64,000 nt of DNA from positions 372,001 to 436,000 of the forward strand of contig NZ_FNAE01000001.1 in the NCBI RefSeq assembly GCF_900101755.1, in the 5' to 3' direction. Positions 45,988 to 55,291 of this stretch are shown here, piece by piece (the stretch's first letter is position 1; every line of letters begins with the position of its first letter). Under the pieces are notes generated by a model. It was not told where the DNA came from and did no database searches. It saw only the letters and a program-made list of their open reading frames with translations. The stretch comes from Ectopseudomonas alcaliphila (GTDB lineage: Bacteria > Pseudomonadota > Gammaproteobacteria > Pseudomonadales > Pseudomonadaceae). The translations under genes were made by a program, and so were the position numbers.

Positions 45988-47231
45988 CAGCCGTTGAACC
46001 GACGGAACAGCAGCGAGCCGTTGGTACCGCCGAAACCAAAGGAGTTCGACAGCGCGATCTCGATCGGCATGGCCTTGGCCTGATGCGCGACGAAATCCAG
46101 ATCGCAGCCTTCGTCAGGCTCGTCCAGATTGATGGTCGGTGGCGCGACCTGGTCGCGGATCGCCAGCACGCTGAAGATCGCTTCCACCGCACCTGCCGCA
46201 CCGAGCAGGTGACCGGTCATGGACTTGGTCGAACTGACCGACAGCTGGTAGGCGTGATCGCCGAACACGCTCTTCACTGCGGCAGCTTCGGCGAGATCGC
46301 CAGCCGAGGTCGAGGTGCCGTGAGCGTTGATGTACTGCACCTGGTCGGCATTGATACCGGCATCACGCAGGGCAGCCGCCATGCAGCGTGCAGCTCCCGC
46401 ACCGTTCTCGGGTGGCGAGGTCATGTGGAAGGCATCACCGCTCATGCCGAAGCCGATCAGCTCGGCATGGATGGTGGCGCCACGCGCCTTGGCGTGCTCC
46501 AACTCTTCCAGCACCAGGGCGCCGGAGCCGTCGGACAGGACGAAGCCATCACGGCCCTTGTCCCACGGACGGCTGGCCTTGGTCGGCTCGTCGTTGCGGG
46601 TCGACAGCGCACGCGCCGCACCGAAACCGCCCATACCCAGGCCGCAGGCTGCCATCTCGGCGCCGCCGGCGACCATCACGTCAGCTTCGCCATAGGCGAT
46701 GTTGCGCGCGGCCATGCCGATGCAGTGGGTACCGGTGGTGCACGCCGTGGCGATGGCGTAGTTCGGCCCCTGCAGACCCAGATGAATCGACAGGAAGCCG
46801 GAAATCATGTTGATGATCGAGCCCGGCACGAAGAACGGCGAAATGCGCCGCGGCCCCTGCTCGTGCAACGATTTGCAGTTGTTCTCGATATTGGTCAGGC
46901 CGCCGATGCCGGAGCCCATGGCCACACCGATACGCTCACGATTGGCATCGGTGATATCCAGGCCGGAATCACGCACGGCCTGGAAGCAGGCAGCGAGACC
47001 GTACTGAATGAACAGGTCGAGCTTGCGCGCCTCCTTGGCGGAGAGATATTCCTCGACATTGAAGCCCTTGAGCGAACCACCAAAACGGGTGGAATAGGCC
47101 GACAGGTCCATATGCTCGATCAGACCGATGCCACTGCGCCCGGCCAAAATGCCCTGCCAGCTGCTCGGCACATCGTTACCCAGCGGCGACAACATGCCCA
47201 TACCGGTAACCACGACGCGTCTACGCGACAC
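45987..47231 (-). CDS. fabF: Beta-ketoacyl-ACP synthase II
   Basis: 414 residues, GTG 47231 with AGGAGA upstream. Catalytic triad Cys-His-His: Cys in [13 protein letters not shown], His in [11 protein letters not shown] and His in [15 protein letters not shown]. Elongates acyl-ACP in type II fatty acid synthesis. It is separated from acpP by an intergenic terminator, so some mRNA ends before it. Confidence 0.98.
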   Translation of the reverse strand: MSRRRVVVTGMGMLSPLGNDVPSSWQGILAGRSGIGLIEHMDLSAYSTRFGGSLKGFNVEEYLSAKEARKLDLFIQYGLAACFQAVRDSGLDITDANRERIGVAMGSGIGGLTNIENNCKSLHEQGPRRISPFFVPGSIINMISGFLSIHLGLQGPNYAIATACTTGTHCIGMAARNIAYGEADVMVAGGAEMAACGLGMGGFGAARALSTRNDEPTKASRPWDKGRDGFVLSDGSGALVLEELEHAKARGATIHAELIGFGMSGDAFHMTSPPENGAGAARCMAAALRDAGINADQVQYINAHGTSTSAGDLAEAAAVKSVFGDHAYQLSVSSTKSMTGHLLGAAGAVEAIFSVLAIRDQVAPPTINLDEPDEGCDLDFVAHQAKAMPIEIALSNSFGFGGTNGSLLFRRFNG

Positions 47232-47281
47232 AGCAATCTCCTCTTGTTCTACTCAGGCGCCACATGCGCCTTGCACGTAAA

Positions 47282-47316
47282 GAAAAACCGCACGCCTGAT
47301 TAGGGCAGTGCGGCTT
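47282..47316 (-). terminator. Rho-independent terminator between acpP and fabF
   Basis: On the minus strand the stem CCGCACTGCC / AGGCGTGCGG is followed by TTTTTCTTT. It lies in the 111-base gap after acpP. Partial readthrough would let acpP be expressed far above fabF, as is common for acyl carrier protein. Confidence 0.8.
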
Positions 47317-47342
47317 TTCTCGATCAGAAAGCTGACGGTGAC

Positions 47343-47579
47343 TTATTGCGCGTGGGCAGTCACGTAGTCGATAGCTTCCTGAACGGTGGTGATTTTCTCA
47401 GCTTGCTCGTCCGGGATCTCGGTCTCGAATTCTTCCTCGAGAGCCATCACCAGCTCAACGGTGTCAAGAGAGTCGGCACCCAGGTCTTCAACGAAGGAAG
47501 CGCTGTTGGTTACTTCCTCTTCCTTGACGCCAAGTTGCTCAGCAACGATTTTCTTGACGCGTTCTTCGATGGTGCTCAT
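47343..47579 (-). CDS. acpP: Acyl carrier protein
   Basis: 78 residues, very acidic. The phosphopantetheine site is [20 protein letters not shown] (Ser in DSL). It carries acyl chains in fatty acid synthesis. RBS AGGAGTG lies upstream; its own strong promoter sits 45-80 bases upstream of the start. Confidence 0.99.
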   Translation of the reverse strand: MSTIEERVKKIVAEQLGVKEEEVTNSASFVEDLGADSLDTVELVMALEEEFETEIPDEQAEKITTVQEAIDYVTAHAQ

Positions 47580-47623
47580 ACCTTGTTTTCACTCCTATTG
47601 GACAAATCCAGGCAGCTGGTAGC

Positions 47624-47658
47624 GGCCAAGTGTATAGAAAGGGTTTTTAGCATTTCAA
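47624..47658 (-). promoter_or_regulatory. Sigma-70 promoter of acpP
   Basis: On the minus strand TTGAAA (47658-47653), a 17-base spacer and TATACA (47636-47631), close to consensus. Transcription should begin near 47624, giving a leader of about 45 nt. A GC hairpin (GCCTCCGA / TCGGAGGC) lies upstream around 47780-47800. Confidence 0.75.
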
Positions 47659-47807
47659 GCTGAATGCCGGGGAGCCCCCAGGAACACTTCAACGATCTGT
47701 CTATAAACCTGTTGCAGCTTTATAACGGATTTTAGACAGCCACTATGACAGTTTTCTGATGGCTCGCGTCACATTCGAGAGCCTCCGAGCGTTCGGAGGC
47801 GCCCTTT

Positions 47808-48551
47808 TTAGCTCATGTACATACCGCCGTTCACCGGGATAGTAGCCCCAGTGACGTAACCTGCGCCATCGGAAGCCAGGAAACCGACCACCTTGGCAAT
47901 CTCTTCGGCCTGACCCAGGCGGCCCAGCGGAATCTGCGTCAGCAGCGCATCGCGCTGGCCTTCCGGCAGCTCACGAGTCATGTCGGTGTCGATGAAACCA
48001 GGGGCCACCGAGTTGACCGTGATGCCGCGCGAACCCACTTCACGCGCCAGGGCACGACTGAAACCTTCCAGACCGGCCTTGGCGGCAGCGTAGTTGACCT
48101 GACCGGCATTGCCCATCGCACCGACCACGGAGCCGATGTTGATGATGCGCCCGAAACGCGCCTTGGTCATGCCACGCAGTACAGCCTTGGACAGACGGTA
48201 GAGGCTGTTCAGGTTGGTGTTGATGACGTCATGCCACTCGTCGTCCTTCATGCGCAGCATCAGATTGTCACGGGTGATGCCGGCGTTGTTGACCAGGATC
48301 AACGGCTGACCAAGATGTTGCTGAATGTGTTCAAGGGTAGTGGCAACCGATTCGTCGTTGCTCACATCGAGCACCAGACCGGCACCTTCGACGCCGTTGG
48401 CCTTCAGGGTTTCGGCGATACGCTCGGCACCCGAGGCGCTGGTGGCAGTGCCAATGACGATGGCGCCCTGACGACCCAGCTCCAGTGCGATTGCCTGACC
48501 GATACCACGGCTGGCGCCGGTGACCAGTGCGACTTTACCTTGCAGACTCAT
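47808..48551 (-). CDS. fabG: 3-oxoacyl-ACP reductase
   Basis: 247 residues. Short-chain dehydrogenase: NADP loop VTGASRGIGQAIAL, NNAGITRDNLM, catalytic Ser in NIGSVVGAMGN and the YxxxK in VNYAAAKAGLEGF. It reduces 3-oxoacyl-ACP. It follows fabD by 15 bases and precedes acpP. Confidence 0.98.
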   Translation of the reverse strand: MSLQGKVALVTGASRGIGQAIALELGRQGAIVIGTATSASGAERIAETLKANGVEGAGLVLDVSNDESVATTLEHIQQHLGQPLILVNNAGITRDNLMLRMKDDEWHDVINTNLNSLYRLSKAVLRGMTKARFGRIINIGSVVGAMGNAGQVNYAAAKAGLEGFSRALAREVGSRGITVNSVAPGFIDTDMTRELPEGQRDALLTQIPLGRLGQAEEIAKVVGFLASDGAGYVTGATIPVNGGMYMS

Positions 48552-48566
48552 GTTCGTTCTCCTTGC

Positions 48567-49505
48567 TCAAGCCAGGGCTGCGCGAGCGGCAGCAAAAGCA
48601 TCCGGGGTATCCAGGTTGTGAGTGTTGATGCCTTTGACGCAGCGCTTGTTAAGGCCGCTCAGCACCTTGCCAGGGCCGCATTCGATCAGGTCGGTCACGC
48701 CCTGTTCGGACAGACGCACCATCGACTCGACCCAGCGTACCGGGCTGTACAGCTGCGCCAACAGGTCAGCCTTCAGGGTGGCCAGATCGGACACCACGGC
48801 AGCGCTGACGTTCTGCACCAGCGGGATCTGCGGCGCCTGCCAGTTCAGCGCCTCGACCGACTCGGCGAAACGCTCGGCAGCCGGCTTCATCAGCGCGCAA
48901 TGCGACGGTACGCTGACCGGCAGCGCCATGGCGCGTTTGGCGCCGCGGGCCTTGCACGCCTCGATGGCACGCTCGACGGCAGCTGCGCTACCGGCGATCA
49001 CCACCTGGCCTGGGGCGTTGAAATTCACGGCACTGACCACATCGCCCTGCGCCGCTTCGGCGCAGGCGGCCAGCACATCGGCATCGTCCAGGCCGAGGAT
49101 GGCGGCCATGCCGCCCTGCCCGGCCGGAACGGCTTGCTGCATCAGTTGACCACGACGCTCTACCAGCTTCACGGCATCGACAAAGGCGATGCTGCCAGCG
49201 GCGACCAGCGCGGAATATTCACCCAGGCTGTGACCCGCAACGAAAGCCGGCTTGGCACCGCCCTCGGCCTGCCACAGACGCCACAGGGCGATGGAGGCAG
49301 TGAGGATGGCCGGCTGGGTCTTGTCGGTCTGGTTCAGTTGCTCTTCCGGGCCTTGCTGGGTCAGTGCCCAGAGGTCGTAGCCGAGCGCTTCGGAAGCTTC
49401 GCCGAAAGTATCGAGCACCAGTTTCTGCTGGGCGCCGTGCTCGGCGAGCATGGTCAGGGCTTGCGAACCCTGACCGGGGAAGACGAATGCGAGGGATGCA
49501 GACAT
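48567..49505 (-). CDS. fabD: Malonyl-CoA:ACP transacylase
   Basis: 312 residues from ATG 49505 (MSASLAFVFPGQGSQ), with AAGGGA upstream; the frame to 49604 is longer but without family sequence. Catalytic Ser in VAGHSLGEYSALV (near residue 92), His in SVPSHCALM. Loads malonyl groups onto ACP. Confidence 0.97.
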   Translation of the reverse strand: MSASLAFVFPGQGSQALTMLAEHGAQQKLVLDTFGEASEALGYDLWALTQQGPEEQLNQTDKTQPAILTASIALWRLWQAEGGAKPAFVAGHSLGEYSALVAAGSIAFVDAVKLVERRGQLMQQAVPAGQGGMAAILGLDDADVLAACAEAAQGDVVSAVNFNAPGQVVIAGSAAAVERAIEACKARGAKRAMALPVSVPSHCALMKPAAERFAESVEALNWQAPQIPLVQNVSAAVVSDLATLKADLLAQLYSPVRWVESMVRLSEQGVTDLIECGPGKVLSGLNKRCVKGINTHNLDTPDAFAAARAALA

Positions 49506-49631
49506 GAATGGGTCCCTTGAGTCGAAAAACCAACGCCAGGCGAGCCTGGCGCAGCAAACTGACAGTTGGATGACAGGCTGCGTGCCGCGGTCACATTCCG
49601 CCACAGCCCATGCCCTGAAAACGTGACGAGT

Positions 49632-50642
49632 TTACAGCAACAAGTCCTCGAGGCGACCATGCAGTCGCTGCGGCAGATTCTCCTGCACCTCGCGCAGTGC
49701 ACAGCGAATGGCACTCTGAAAGCTTTCCTGGCCAGCCGCACCATGACTCTTGACCACGATGCCCTGCAGACCGAGAAAGCTCGCACCATTGTGCCGCGCT
49801 GGCGCCAGATCGGCCTTCAGGCGTCGCAACAGCGGCATCGCCAGGGCACCTACCGCCTGAGCGAACAGCCCATCGCTGAACAGCGTCTCGACCCGCCCCG
49901 TGATCATTCGGGCCAGGCCTTCGCTGGATTTGAGCAGGATATTGCCGACGAAACCATCGCACACGACGACATCAGCCTCACCGCGATACACGCCATCACC
50001 CTCGATGTAACCGACGAAGTTCAGCCCGTGGGCCTGCTGCAGCATATTGGCCGCCAGCTTGACTTGCTGGTTGCCCTTGATGTCCTCGGTGCCGACGTTG
50101 AGCAAGGCGACCCGCGGTCGACTGATACCCAAGGTCTCGGCGGCGACGGCGCCCATGATCGCGAACTGATAGAGGTGCTCGGCGCTGCAGTCGACGTTGG
50201 CGCCCAGATCCAGCAGGTAGCAGTGACCGCGCTCGGTAGGAATCGGGCTGACCATCGCCGGCCGGTCGATGCCCGGCAGCGTCTTGAGCAGGTAACGCGA
50301 CAGCGCCATCAACGCACCGGTATTACCGGCACTGACACAGGCATGCGCCTGACGCTGACGCACCAGCTCCAGCGCCACACGCATCGAGGCATCGGGCTTG
50401 CCACGCAGAGCCTGAGCCGGACGCTCATCCATGGCGATCACCTCACTGGCGTGATGAACCTGCAGGCGCGAGCGATCGACGCCGGACTGGCGAGCGAGCT
50501 GTTCTTCTATGAGAGGGGCTTGACCGACGATGGTCAGGTGCAGCGAGGGGAATTCGGCCAATGCAGAAATGCAGGCCGGAACAATGCAGTGGGGACCGAA
50601 GTCCCCACCCATTGCATCAATCGCGATGATCGAGGCGGACAA
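49632..50642 (-). CDS. plsX: Phosphate acyltransferase PlsX
   Basis: 336 residues, TTG start at 50642 giving the conserved [21 protein letters not shown]; no ATG before the conserved IDAMGGD. Makes acyl-phosphate from acyl-ACP for phospholipid synthesis. Only three bases after the rpmF stop, so the two are coupled. The order plsX-fabD-fabG-acpP-fabF is that of P. aeruginosa. Confidence 0.96.
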   Translation of the reverse strand: MSASIIAIDAMGGDFGPHCIVPACISALAEFPSLHLTIVGQAPLIEEQLARQSGVDRSRLQVHHASEVIAMDERPAQALRGKPDASMRVALELVRQRQAHACVSAGNTGALMALSRYLLKTLPGIDRPAMVSPIPTERGHCYLLDLGANVDCSAEHLYQFAIMGAVAAETLGISRPRVALLNVGTEDIKGNQQVKLAANMLQQAHGLNFVGYIEGDGVYRGEADVVVCDGFVGNILLKSSEGLARMITGRVETLFSDGLFAQAVGALAMPLLRRLKADLAPARHNGASFLGLQGIVVKSHGAAGQESFQSAIRCALREVQENLPQRLHGRLEDLLL

Positions 50643-50645
50643 GGA

Positions 50646-50828
50646 TTACTCGTCAGCGCCCTTGTCGATCACTTTGCGACCGCGGTACACACCTTCCGGA
50701 GAAACGTGGTGGCGCAGGTGAACTTCACCGGTGCTCTTCTCTACGGACAGGGTGCTGGCCTCGAGGGCGTCGTGCGAACGACGCATGTCGCGGGCGGAAC
50801 GGGATTTTTTGTTCTGCTGAACAGCCAT
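50646..50828 (-). CDS. rpmF: Ribosomal protein L32
   Basis: 60 residues, highly basic, [20 protein letters not shown] as in gammaproteobacterial L32. It has no zinc-binding cysteines, so it is the zinc-independent form. Follows yceD by 13 bases. Confidence 0.98.
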   Translation of the reverse strand: MAVQQNKKSRSARDMRRSHDALEASTLSVEKSTGEVHLRHHVSPEGVYRGRKVIDKGADE

Positions 50829-50841
50829 AATTCATTAACTC

Positions 50842-51369
50842 CTAAACGTTTGGGTCACGCTTTAACTGCGCCAATACACTGAACGGGTTGGACCGCGATA
50901 CCTCGTCCTCACCCGGCTCGGGCTCATCGAGACCGTCCGGCTGCTGGCAATCACCTGGGGCATGAGCAGGAACGATCGGCAAGGCGAGAAGTAACTCCTC
51001 CTCGACCAGACCAAGCAGCTCCAGCGGCTCTTCACCCACTTCCAGTACGTCGTAGCCCTTAGGCAAGGACTGAGTGTTCGCTCCAACCCGAACCACGGCG
51101 TATTCACATTCGCTGCGGATGGGTAGCGCGACCAGCTCCAGACAACGCTGGCAGACCATTTTGACCTCAACCTCGAGCTCACTGCGGATAACCACAGTTT
51201 TCTGCTCGTCACGTGCGAAATGAAATTTCGCCTGCACGACGCCAGCCGTATCGGCAAGCGGGTCGCAGAGACGCTGCAGGCTGGCCAGTTCGAGCTGCCC
51301 TTCGAGGGTAGCTTCGCGGTCGGCGAGCTTGCGCGGATCAACGTGAGGTGGAATCGGCCCATTCAACAT
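50842..51369 (-). CDS. yceD: YceD (DUF177) protein
   Basis: 175 residues. The conserved core VKMVCQRCLELVALPI contains the CxxC, and the C-terminal EEELLLALPIVPAH is typical. Linked in bacteria to 23S rRNA accumulation and always next to rpmF. Start codon ATG 51369; a closely spaced ATG exists but does not change the family part. Confidence 0.95.
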   Translation of the reverse strand: MLNGPIPPHVDPRKLADREATLEGQLELASLQRLCDPLADTAGVVQAKFHFARDEQKTVVIRSELEVEVKMVCQRCLELVALPIRSECEYAVVRVGANTQSLPKGYDVLEVGEEPLELLGLVEEELLLALPIVPAHAPGDCQQPDGLDEPEPGEDEVSRSNPFSVLAQLKRDPNV

Positions 51370-51479
51370 AGGCGCAGCATTCTAGGGATGCGCCCTGCCC
51401 GTGTCAAAGGAAATTCAGCCTGTCTTCAAGCGGTTGCGATCAGTAGAATTTCCCGCCCACCTATATAAAGGAAGAGAAC

Positions 51480-52061
51480 ATGCCCGCGCTGCTGCTCGCC
51501 TCCAGCTCGCCCTATCGCCGCGAACTGCTCGACCGCCTGCAACTGCCATTCACCTGGCAATCGCCGAGCATCGATGAAACTCGCCAGGAAGGCGAAGCAG
51601 CCATTGACCTGGTCAAACGCCTGGCCGCAGAAAAAGCTCGCGCCCTCGCAAGCAACCACACCGACCACCTGATCATCGGCTCGGACCAGGTCGCCGTACT
51701 CAGCGACGGGCAGATACTCGGCAAACCTCACGACCTGCCAAGAGCCCAGCAACAACTGCGCGCCGCCAGCGGCAGCAGCGTCACCTTCCTGACCGGCCTG
51801 GCACTACTCAACACCCACAACGGCAATTGCCAGGTCGACTGCATAGCCTTCACCGTGCATTTTCGCCCGCTGAGCGATGAACGGATTTTGCGTTATCTGC
51901 AGCGAGAACAGCCGTTCGATTGCGCCGGCAGCTTCAAGTCCGAAGGCCTGGGCATCAGCCTGTTCCGCAGCACCGAAGGCGAAGATGCCACCAGCCTGAT
52001 CGGCCTGCCGCTGATTCGCCTGGTGGACATGCTACTGAACGAAGGCGTCGAGATTCCTTGA
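51480..52061 (+). CDS. Maf-like nucleotide pyrophosphatase (YceF type)
   Basis: 193 residues, ATG 51480 with AAGGAAGAG. N-terminal LLLASSSPYRRELLDRLQLPF and the IIGSDQVAVL motif are those of Maf/YceF enzymes, which hydrolyse 7-methyl-GTP or modified NTPs. Divergent from yceD, as in P. aeruginosa PA2972. Ends at a bidirectional terminator. Confidence 0.94.
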   Translation: MPALLLASSSPYRRELLDRLQLPFTWQSPSIDETRQEGEAAIDLVKRLAAEKARALASNHTDHLIIGSDQVAVLSDGQILGKPHDLPRAQQQLRAASGSSVTFLTGLALLNTHNGNCQVDCIAFTVHFRPLSDERILRYLQREQPFDCAGSFKSEGLGISLFRSTEGEDATSLIGLPLIRLVDMLLNEGVEIP

Positions 52062-52071
52062 CCCATCAATG

Positions 52072-52099
52072 AAGAAGGCCCGCTACGCGGGCCTTCTTT
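52072..52099. terminator. Bidirectional terminator between maf and sppA
   Basis: GAAGGCCCGC / GCGGGCCTTC with a three-base loop, A-rich before and T-rich after, so it can end both converging genes. Confidence 0.9.
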
Positions 52100-52105
52100 C
52101 ATACA

Positions 52106-53083
52106 TCAGCGCAGCGTTGGCCCCTGAAAGCCCATCCACAGCGCGATACGATCCGCCACACTGGTACCCAGGCGTTTGGCGAAGCGATCGAATGGCGTAT
52201 CACGCTGAGTGAAGTCGACCATCTCTTTCTGACCAATCACCTCGCGCGCCACATAGCTGGCACTGCCCAGCGCATCGACCAAACCCAACTGCAGCGCCTG
52301 CTCACCCGACCAGACCAAACCCGAAAACAGTTCGGGATGCTCGTCCGCCTTGAGACGCTCACCGCGCCCCTGCTTCACGCTCTCGATGAACTGGCGATGC
52401 GTGGTGTCCAGCACCCCTTTCCAGAAGCGGGTTTCCTCTTCCTTCTGCGGCTGGAACGGATCGAGAAACGCCTTGTGCTCGCCCGAGGTGTAGACGCGGC
52501 GCTCGACGCCGAGCTTCTCCATGGTTTCGACGAAGCCGAAACTGGCCGCCGTGACACCGATGGAGCCGACCAGACTGGCCTTGTCGGCATAGATCTCATC
52601 GGCCGCACTGGCGATGTAGTAGGCACCGGAGGCGCCCAGATCACTGATCACCGCATAGACCTTGGTCTGCGGATATTCGCCGCGCAAACGACGGATCTCG
52701 TCATAGATGTAACCAGACTGCACCGGACTGCCGCCCGGGCTATTGATGCGCAGGATCACACCTTTGGTATTGGTATCCTCGAAGGCGGCGCGCAGACTGC
52801 CCACCACCTTGTCGGCACTGGCCTCCTCACGATCGGCGATCATGCCGCGAATTTCGATCAGCGCGGTATGCGCCTCGGTGGTCGAGGCTTTTTTCAGGTC
52901 GAGCACCGGCAACACCAGCGCCAGCGCACCGAACAGATAGATAAAGGTCAGCAGCTTGAAAAAAATGCCCCAGCGACGCGAACGACGCTGCTCCTGAACA
53001 CTGGACAGCAGCGCCTTCTCCAGCAGCTTCCAGCTCTTGGCATCCTCGCCCGAAGAAGACGATGACTTCCACTCATCCGACAT
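52106..53083 (-). CDS. sppA: Signal peptide peptidase SppA (S49 family)
   Basis: 325 residues from ATG 53083, preceded by GAGGTG; a GTG two codons upstream is the alternative. Single membrane segment around 45-62 (FFKLLTFIYLFGALALVLPVL), then the Ser-Lys peptidase domain with RINSPGGSPVQSG, DLGASGAYYIASAAD (Ser) and VGSIGV. Degrades released signal peptides at the membrane. Overlaps the upstream HAD gene by 11 bases. Confidence 0.93.
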   Translation of the reverse strand: MSDEWKSSSSSGEDAKSWKLLEKALLSSVQEQRRSRRWGIFFKLLTFIYLFGALALVLPVLDLKKASTTEAHTALIEIRGMIADREEASADKVVGSLRAAFEDTNTKGVILRINSPGGSPVQSGYIYDEIRRLRGEYPQTKVYAVISDLGASGAYYIASAADEIYADKASLVGSIGVTAASFGFVETMEKLGVERRVYTSGEHKAFLDPFQPQKEEETRFWKGVLDTTHRQFIESVKQGRGERLKADEHPELFSGLVWSGEQALQLGLVDALGSASYVAREVIGQKEMVDFTQRDTPFDRFAKRLGTSVADRIALWMGFQGPTLR

Positions 53084-53768
53084 GCTCACTCACCTCTGCA
53101 GGACGCTGCGCATAACGGCCTTCCAGCCATGCACGCAGCTCATTGAATTGATTGATCGCCAAACGCGGCGAACACTCGCGCAGCACCGACAATGGCTGCG
53201 CACCGAAACCGACCGCCACCGCATCCATCCCGGCATTGCGCGCCATCAGCAGGTCAAAGGTCGAATCCCCCACCATCAGCGCCCGCTCGGGCTGCACCCG
53301 GCAATGCGCAAGAATCTCATGCAACATCAGCGGATCGGGCTTGCTCGCCGTCTCATCAGCACAGCGGGTGATATCGAAGTAATCCAGCCAACCCTTGTCA
53401 GCCAGCACGCGATGCAACCCCTTGCGCCCCTTGCCGGTGGCCACAGCAAGACGATAGCCCTGATCACGAAAGACTTCGAGCGACTCGCGCACGCCCTCGA
53501 ACAGTGGCGACGGTTCGGTTTCCAGCGCCAGATACTGCTCGCTGTAGGCACGCCGGATGGTTTCGATTCGCAGCGGCTCATCGAGTTCCGGGTAGAGCGT
53601 GCGAATCGCCACGCCAAGCTCCAGACCAATGATGCCGCGCACCGCAACATCCGTGCAGCGCGGCACGCCCGCCACATCAGCCGCGCGATGCATGGCCTCG
53701 ACGATACGACCGATGGAGTCCACCAGCGTGCCGTCCCAGTCGAAGATCAGCAGTTGATAATCAGGCAC
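53073..53768 (-). CDS. HAD superfamily phosphatase
   Basis: 231 residues. HAD motif [11 protein letters not shown] (nucleophile Asp near 10), motif II in [10 protein letters not shown], motif [16 protein letters not shown] and [16 protein letters not shown]. Phosphoglycolate-phosphatase-like; substrate unknown. Lies between rluC and sppA and overlaps both, as in P. aeruginosa PA2974. Confidence 0.93.
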   Translation of the reverse strand: MPDYQLLIFDWDGTLVDSIGRIVEAMHRAADVAGVPRCTDVAVRGIIGLELGVAIRTLYPELDEPLRIETIRRAYSEQYLALETEPSPLFEGVRESLEVFRDQGYRLAVATGKGRKGLHRVLADKGWLDYFDITRCADETASKPDPLMLHEILAHCRVQPERALMVGDSTFDLLMARNAGMDAVAVGFGAQPLSVLRECSPRLAINQFNELRAWLEGRYAQRPAEVSEHVG

Positions 53769-54714
53769 TCAGACGCTCCAGCGTTCGCGCCCATACTTCA
53801 TCCACTGGCGCCTCCAGCTTCAGCACGCCGCCATCGGGCAGCGGCACGTGCAACTCGTAGGCATGCAGGAACAGGCGCTTGCCGCCCAGCTCGCGAATCT
53901 CGCGGGAGAAGTCGTCGTCGCCATACTTGGAGTCACCAGCGATCGAGTGCCCGGCATGCTTGGCATGCACGCGAATCTGATGGGTGCGACCGGTCACCGG
54001 CTTGGCTTCGACCAGGGTGGCGAATTCACCGAAGCGGCGCAGTACGCGAAACAATGTCAGCGCCTCCTTGCCCTCGGCGTCGACTTCGACCATGCGCTCA
54101 CCGGAACGCAGGTTGCTCTTTTGCAGCGGTGCATTGACCTGCTTCTTGGCGGTCGCCCAGTGGCCACGCACCAGTGCCATGTAGCGCTTGTCCACGCCAT
54201 CACCGCGCAGCTGTTCATGCAGATGACGCAACATGCTGCGCTTCTTGGCAATCATCAGCAGGCCGGAAGTGTCGCGATCCAGGCGATGCACCAGCTCCAG
54301 ATCCTTGGCATCGGGACGCAACTGGCGAAACGCCTCGATCACACCGTAATTGAGGCCACTGCCGCCATGCACAGCGATACCGGCCGGCTTGTTCAGCACG
54401 ATCAGCGCCTTGTCCTCATAGACGATGGCGGCCTCGAGACGCTCGAGCAGCCCCTGCGCCAGCGGCTCGGGCTCATCGCGCTCAGCCAGACGCAGCGGCG
54501 GCACACGCACCACATCACCCGCCTGGAGCTTGTATTCGGGCTTGATCCGACCCTTGTTCACGCGCACTTCGCCCTTGCGCAGAATGCGGTAGATCAGGGT
54601 CTTGGGCACGCCCTTGAGCTGTGTCCTGAGAAAGTTGTCGATGCGTTGGCCGGCGAGTTCCGGTGCAACCTCGATCAGCTGAACGCCGGAGGTTGGAGAG
54701 GCAGGAGTAGTCAT
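53761..54714 (-). CDS. rluC: 23S rRNA pseudouridine synthase RluC
   Basis: 317 residues from ATG 54714. S4 RNA-binding domain ([22 protein letters not shown]...) at 18-80, then the catalytic domain with [17 protein letters not shown] (catalytic Asp in RLDRDTSG). Modifies U955, U2504 and U2580 of 23S rRNA. Divergent from rne across a 577-base gap. Confidence 0.95.
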   Translation of the reverse strand: MTTPASPTSGVQLIEVAPELAGQRIDNFLRTQLKGVPKTLIYRILRKGEVRVNKGRIKPEYKLQAGDVVRVPPLRLAERDEPEPLAQGLLERLEAAIVYEDKALIVLNKPAGIAVHGGSGLNYGVIEAFRQLRPDAKDLELVHRLDRDTSGLLMIAKKRSMLRHLHEQLRGDGVDKRYMALVRGHWATAKKQVNAPLQKSNLRSGERMVEVDAEGKEALTLFRVLRRFGEFATLVEAKPVTGRTHQIRVHAKHAGHSIAGDSKYGDDDFSREIRELGGKRLFLHAYELHVPLPDGGVLKLEAPVDEVWARTLERLSA

Positions 54715-55291
54715 CGCGCAATCATAACAATTTTTTATGGAATTGAAGCACTTAATCATTGCTGCTATAGTCGCGAACGCCGCCAAAAGCGGCCTGGCTT
54801 GCGGATGAATGCCAAACTTGCCATCCCCTGCCCGCGCAAACGTATTTGGACGTGAGGCCGTCCGACGGGTTCTTCAGGTTAGAAAGGCCGCAACAGGCCA
54901 CGAAGACTTCGGAAATAAAGCCTTGAGTATGATGCGCGATTCGCCCACCGGGCGGTCGCGGTAACTGACAACCGCTGCGGAATCCGCGCGCGGCACCCGA
55001 TTTTCAGCGATACGTGTAGGGTGGAGATGTACAACTGTCGGACTGCGTAGCATATCGCTTGATCAAAGACGCCTCATCTCGTCCGCTACCGCCAGTTGAT
55101 TCCTCTTCCTGACTGAGTGCTTTCTGTCACCACAGCAAGCAGGAGACGTCCGTCGCGACCGCGGCCTGATATGGCTGACCGTCGCTAGACAGTGGAACGA
55201 TTTACGACCGTTTCTGACGCGCCTGACACCGACCCTGAGAGTCGTGTGTGCCTAACGTGGCTTCCGCTAGCCCGGAACCCATTGGTACCAC
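54715..55291. other. 577-base gap holding the rne leader
   Basis: No gene. It contains the sigma-70-like rne promoter at about 54743-54771 and then about 514 bases of transcribed leader. Several GC hairpins are visible (for example around 54890-54910, AGGCCGCAACAGGCC). The RNase E mRNA leader of E. coli is also long and autoregulated. The rluC promoter must overlap the left end. Confidence 0.7.
54743..54771 (+). promoter_or_regulatory. Sigma-70 promoter of rne
   Basis: TTGAAG (54743-54748), 17-base spacer, TATAGT (54766-54771). Predicted start near 54778, about 514 bases before the rne ATG. Confidence 0.7.
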
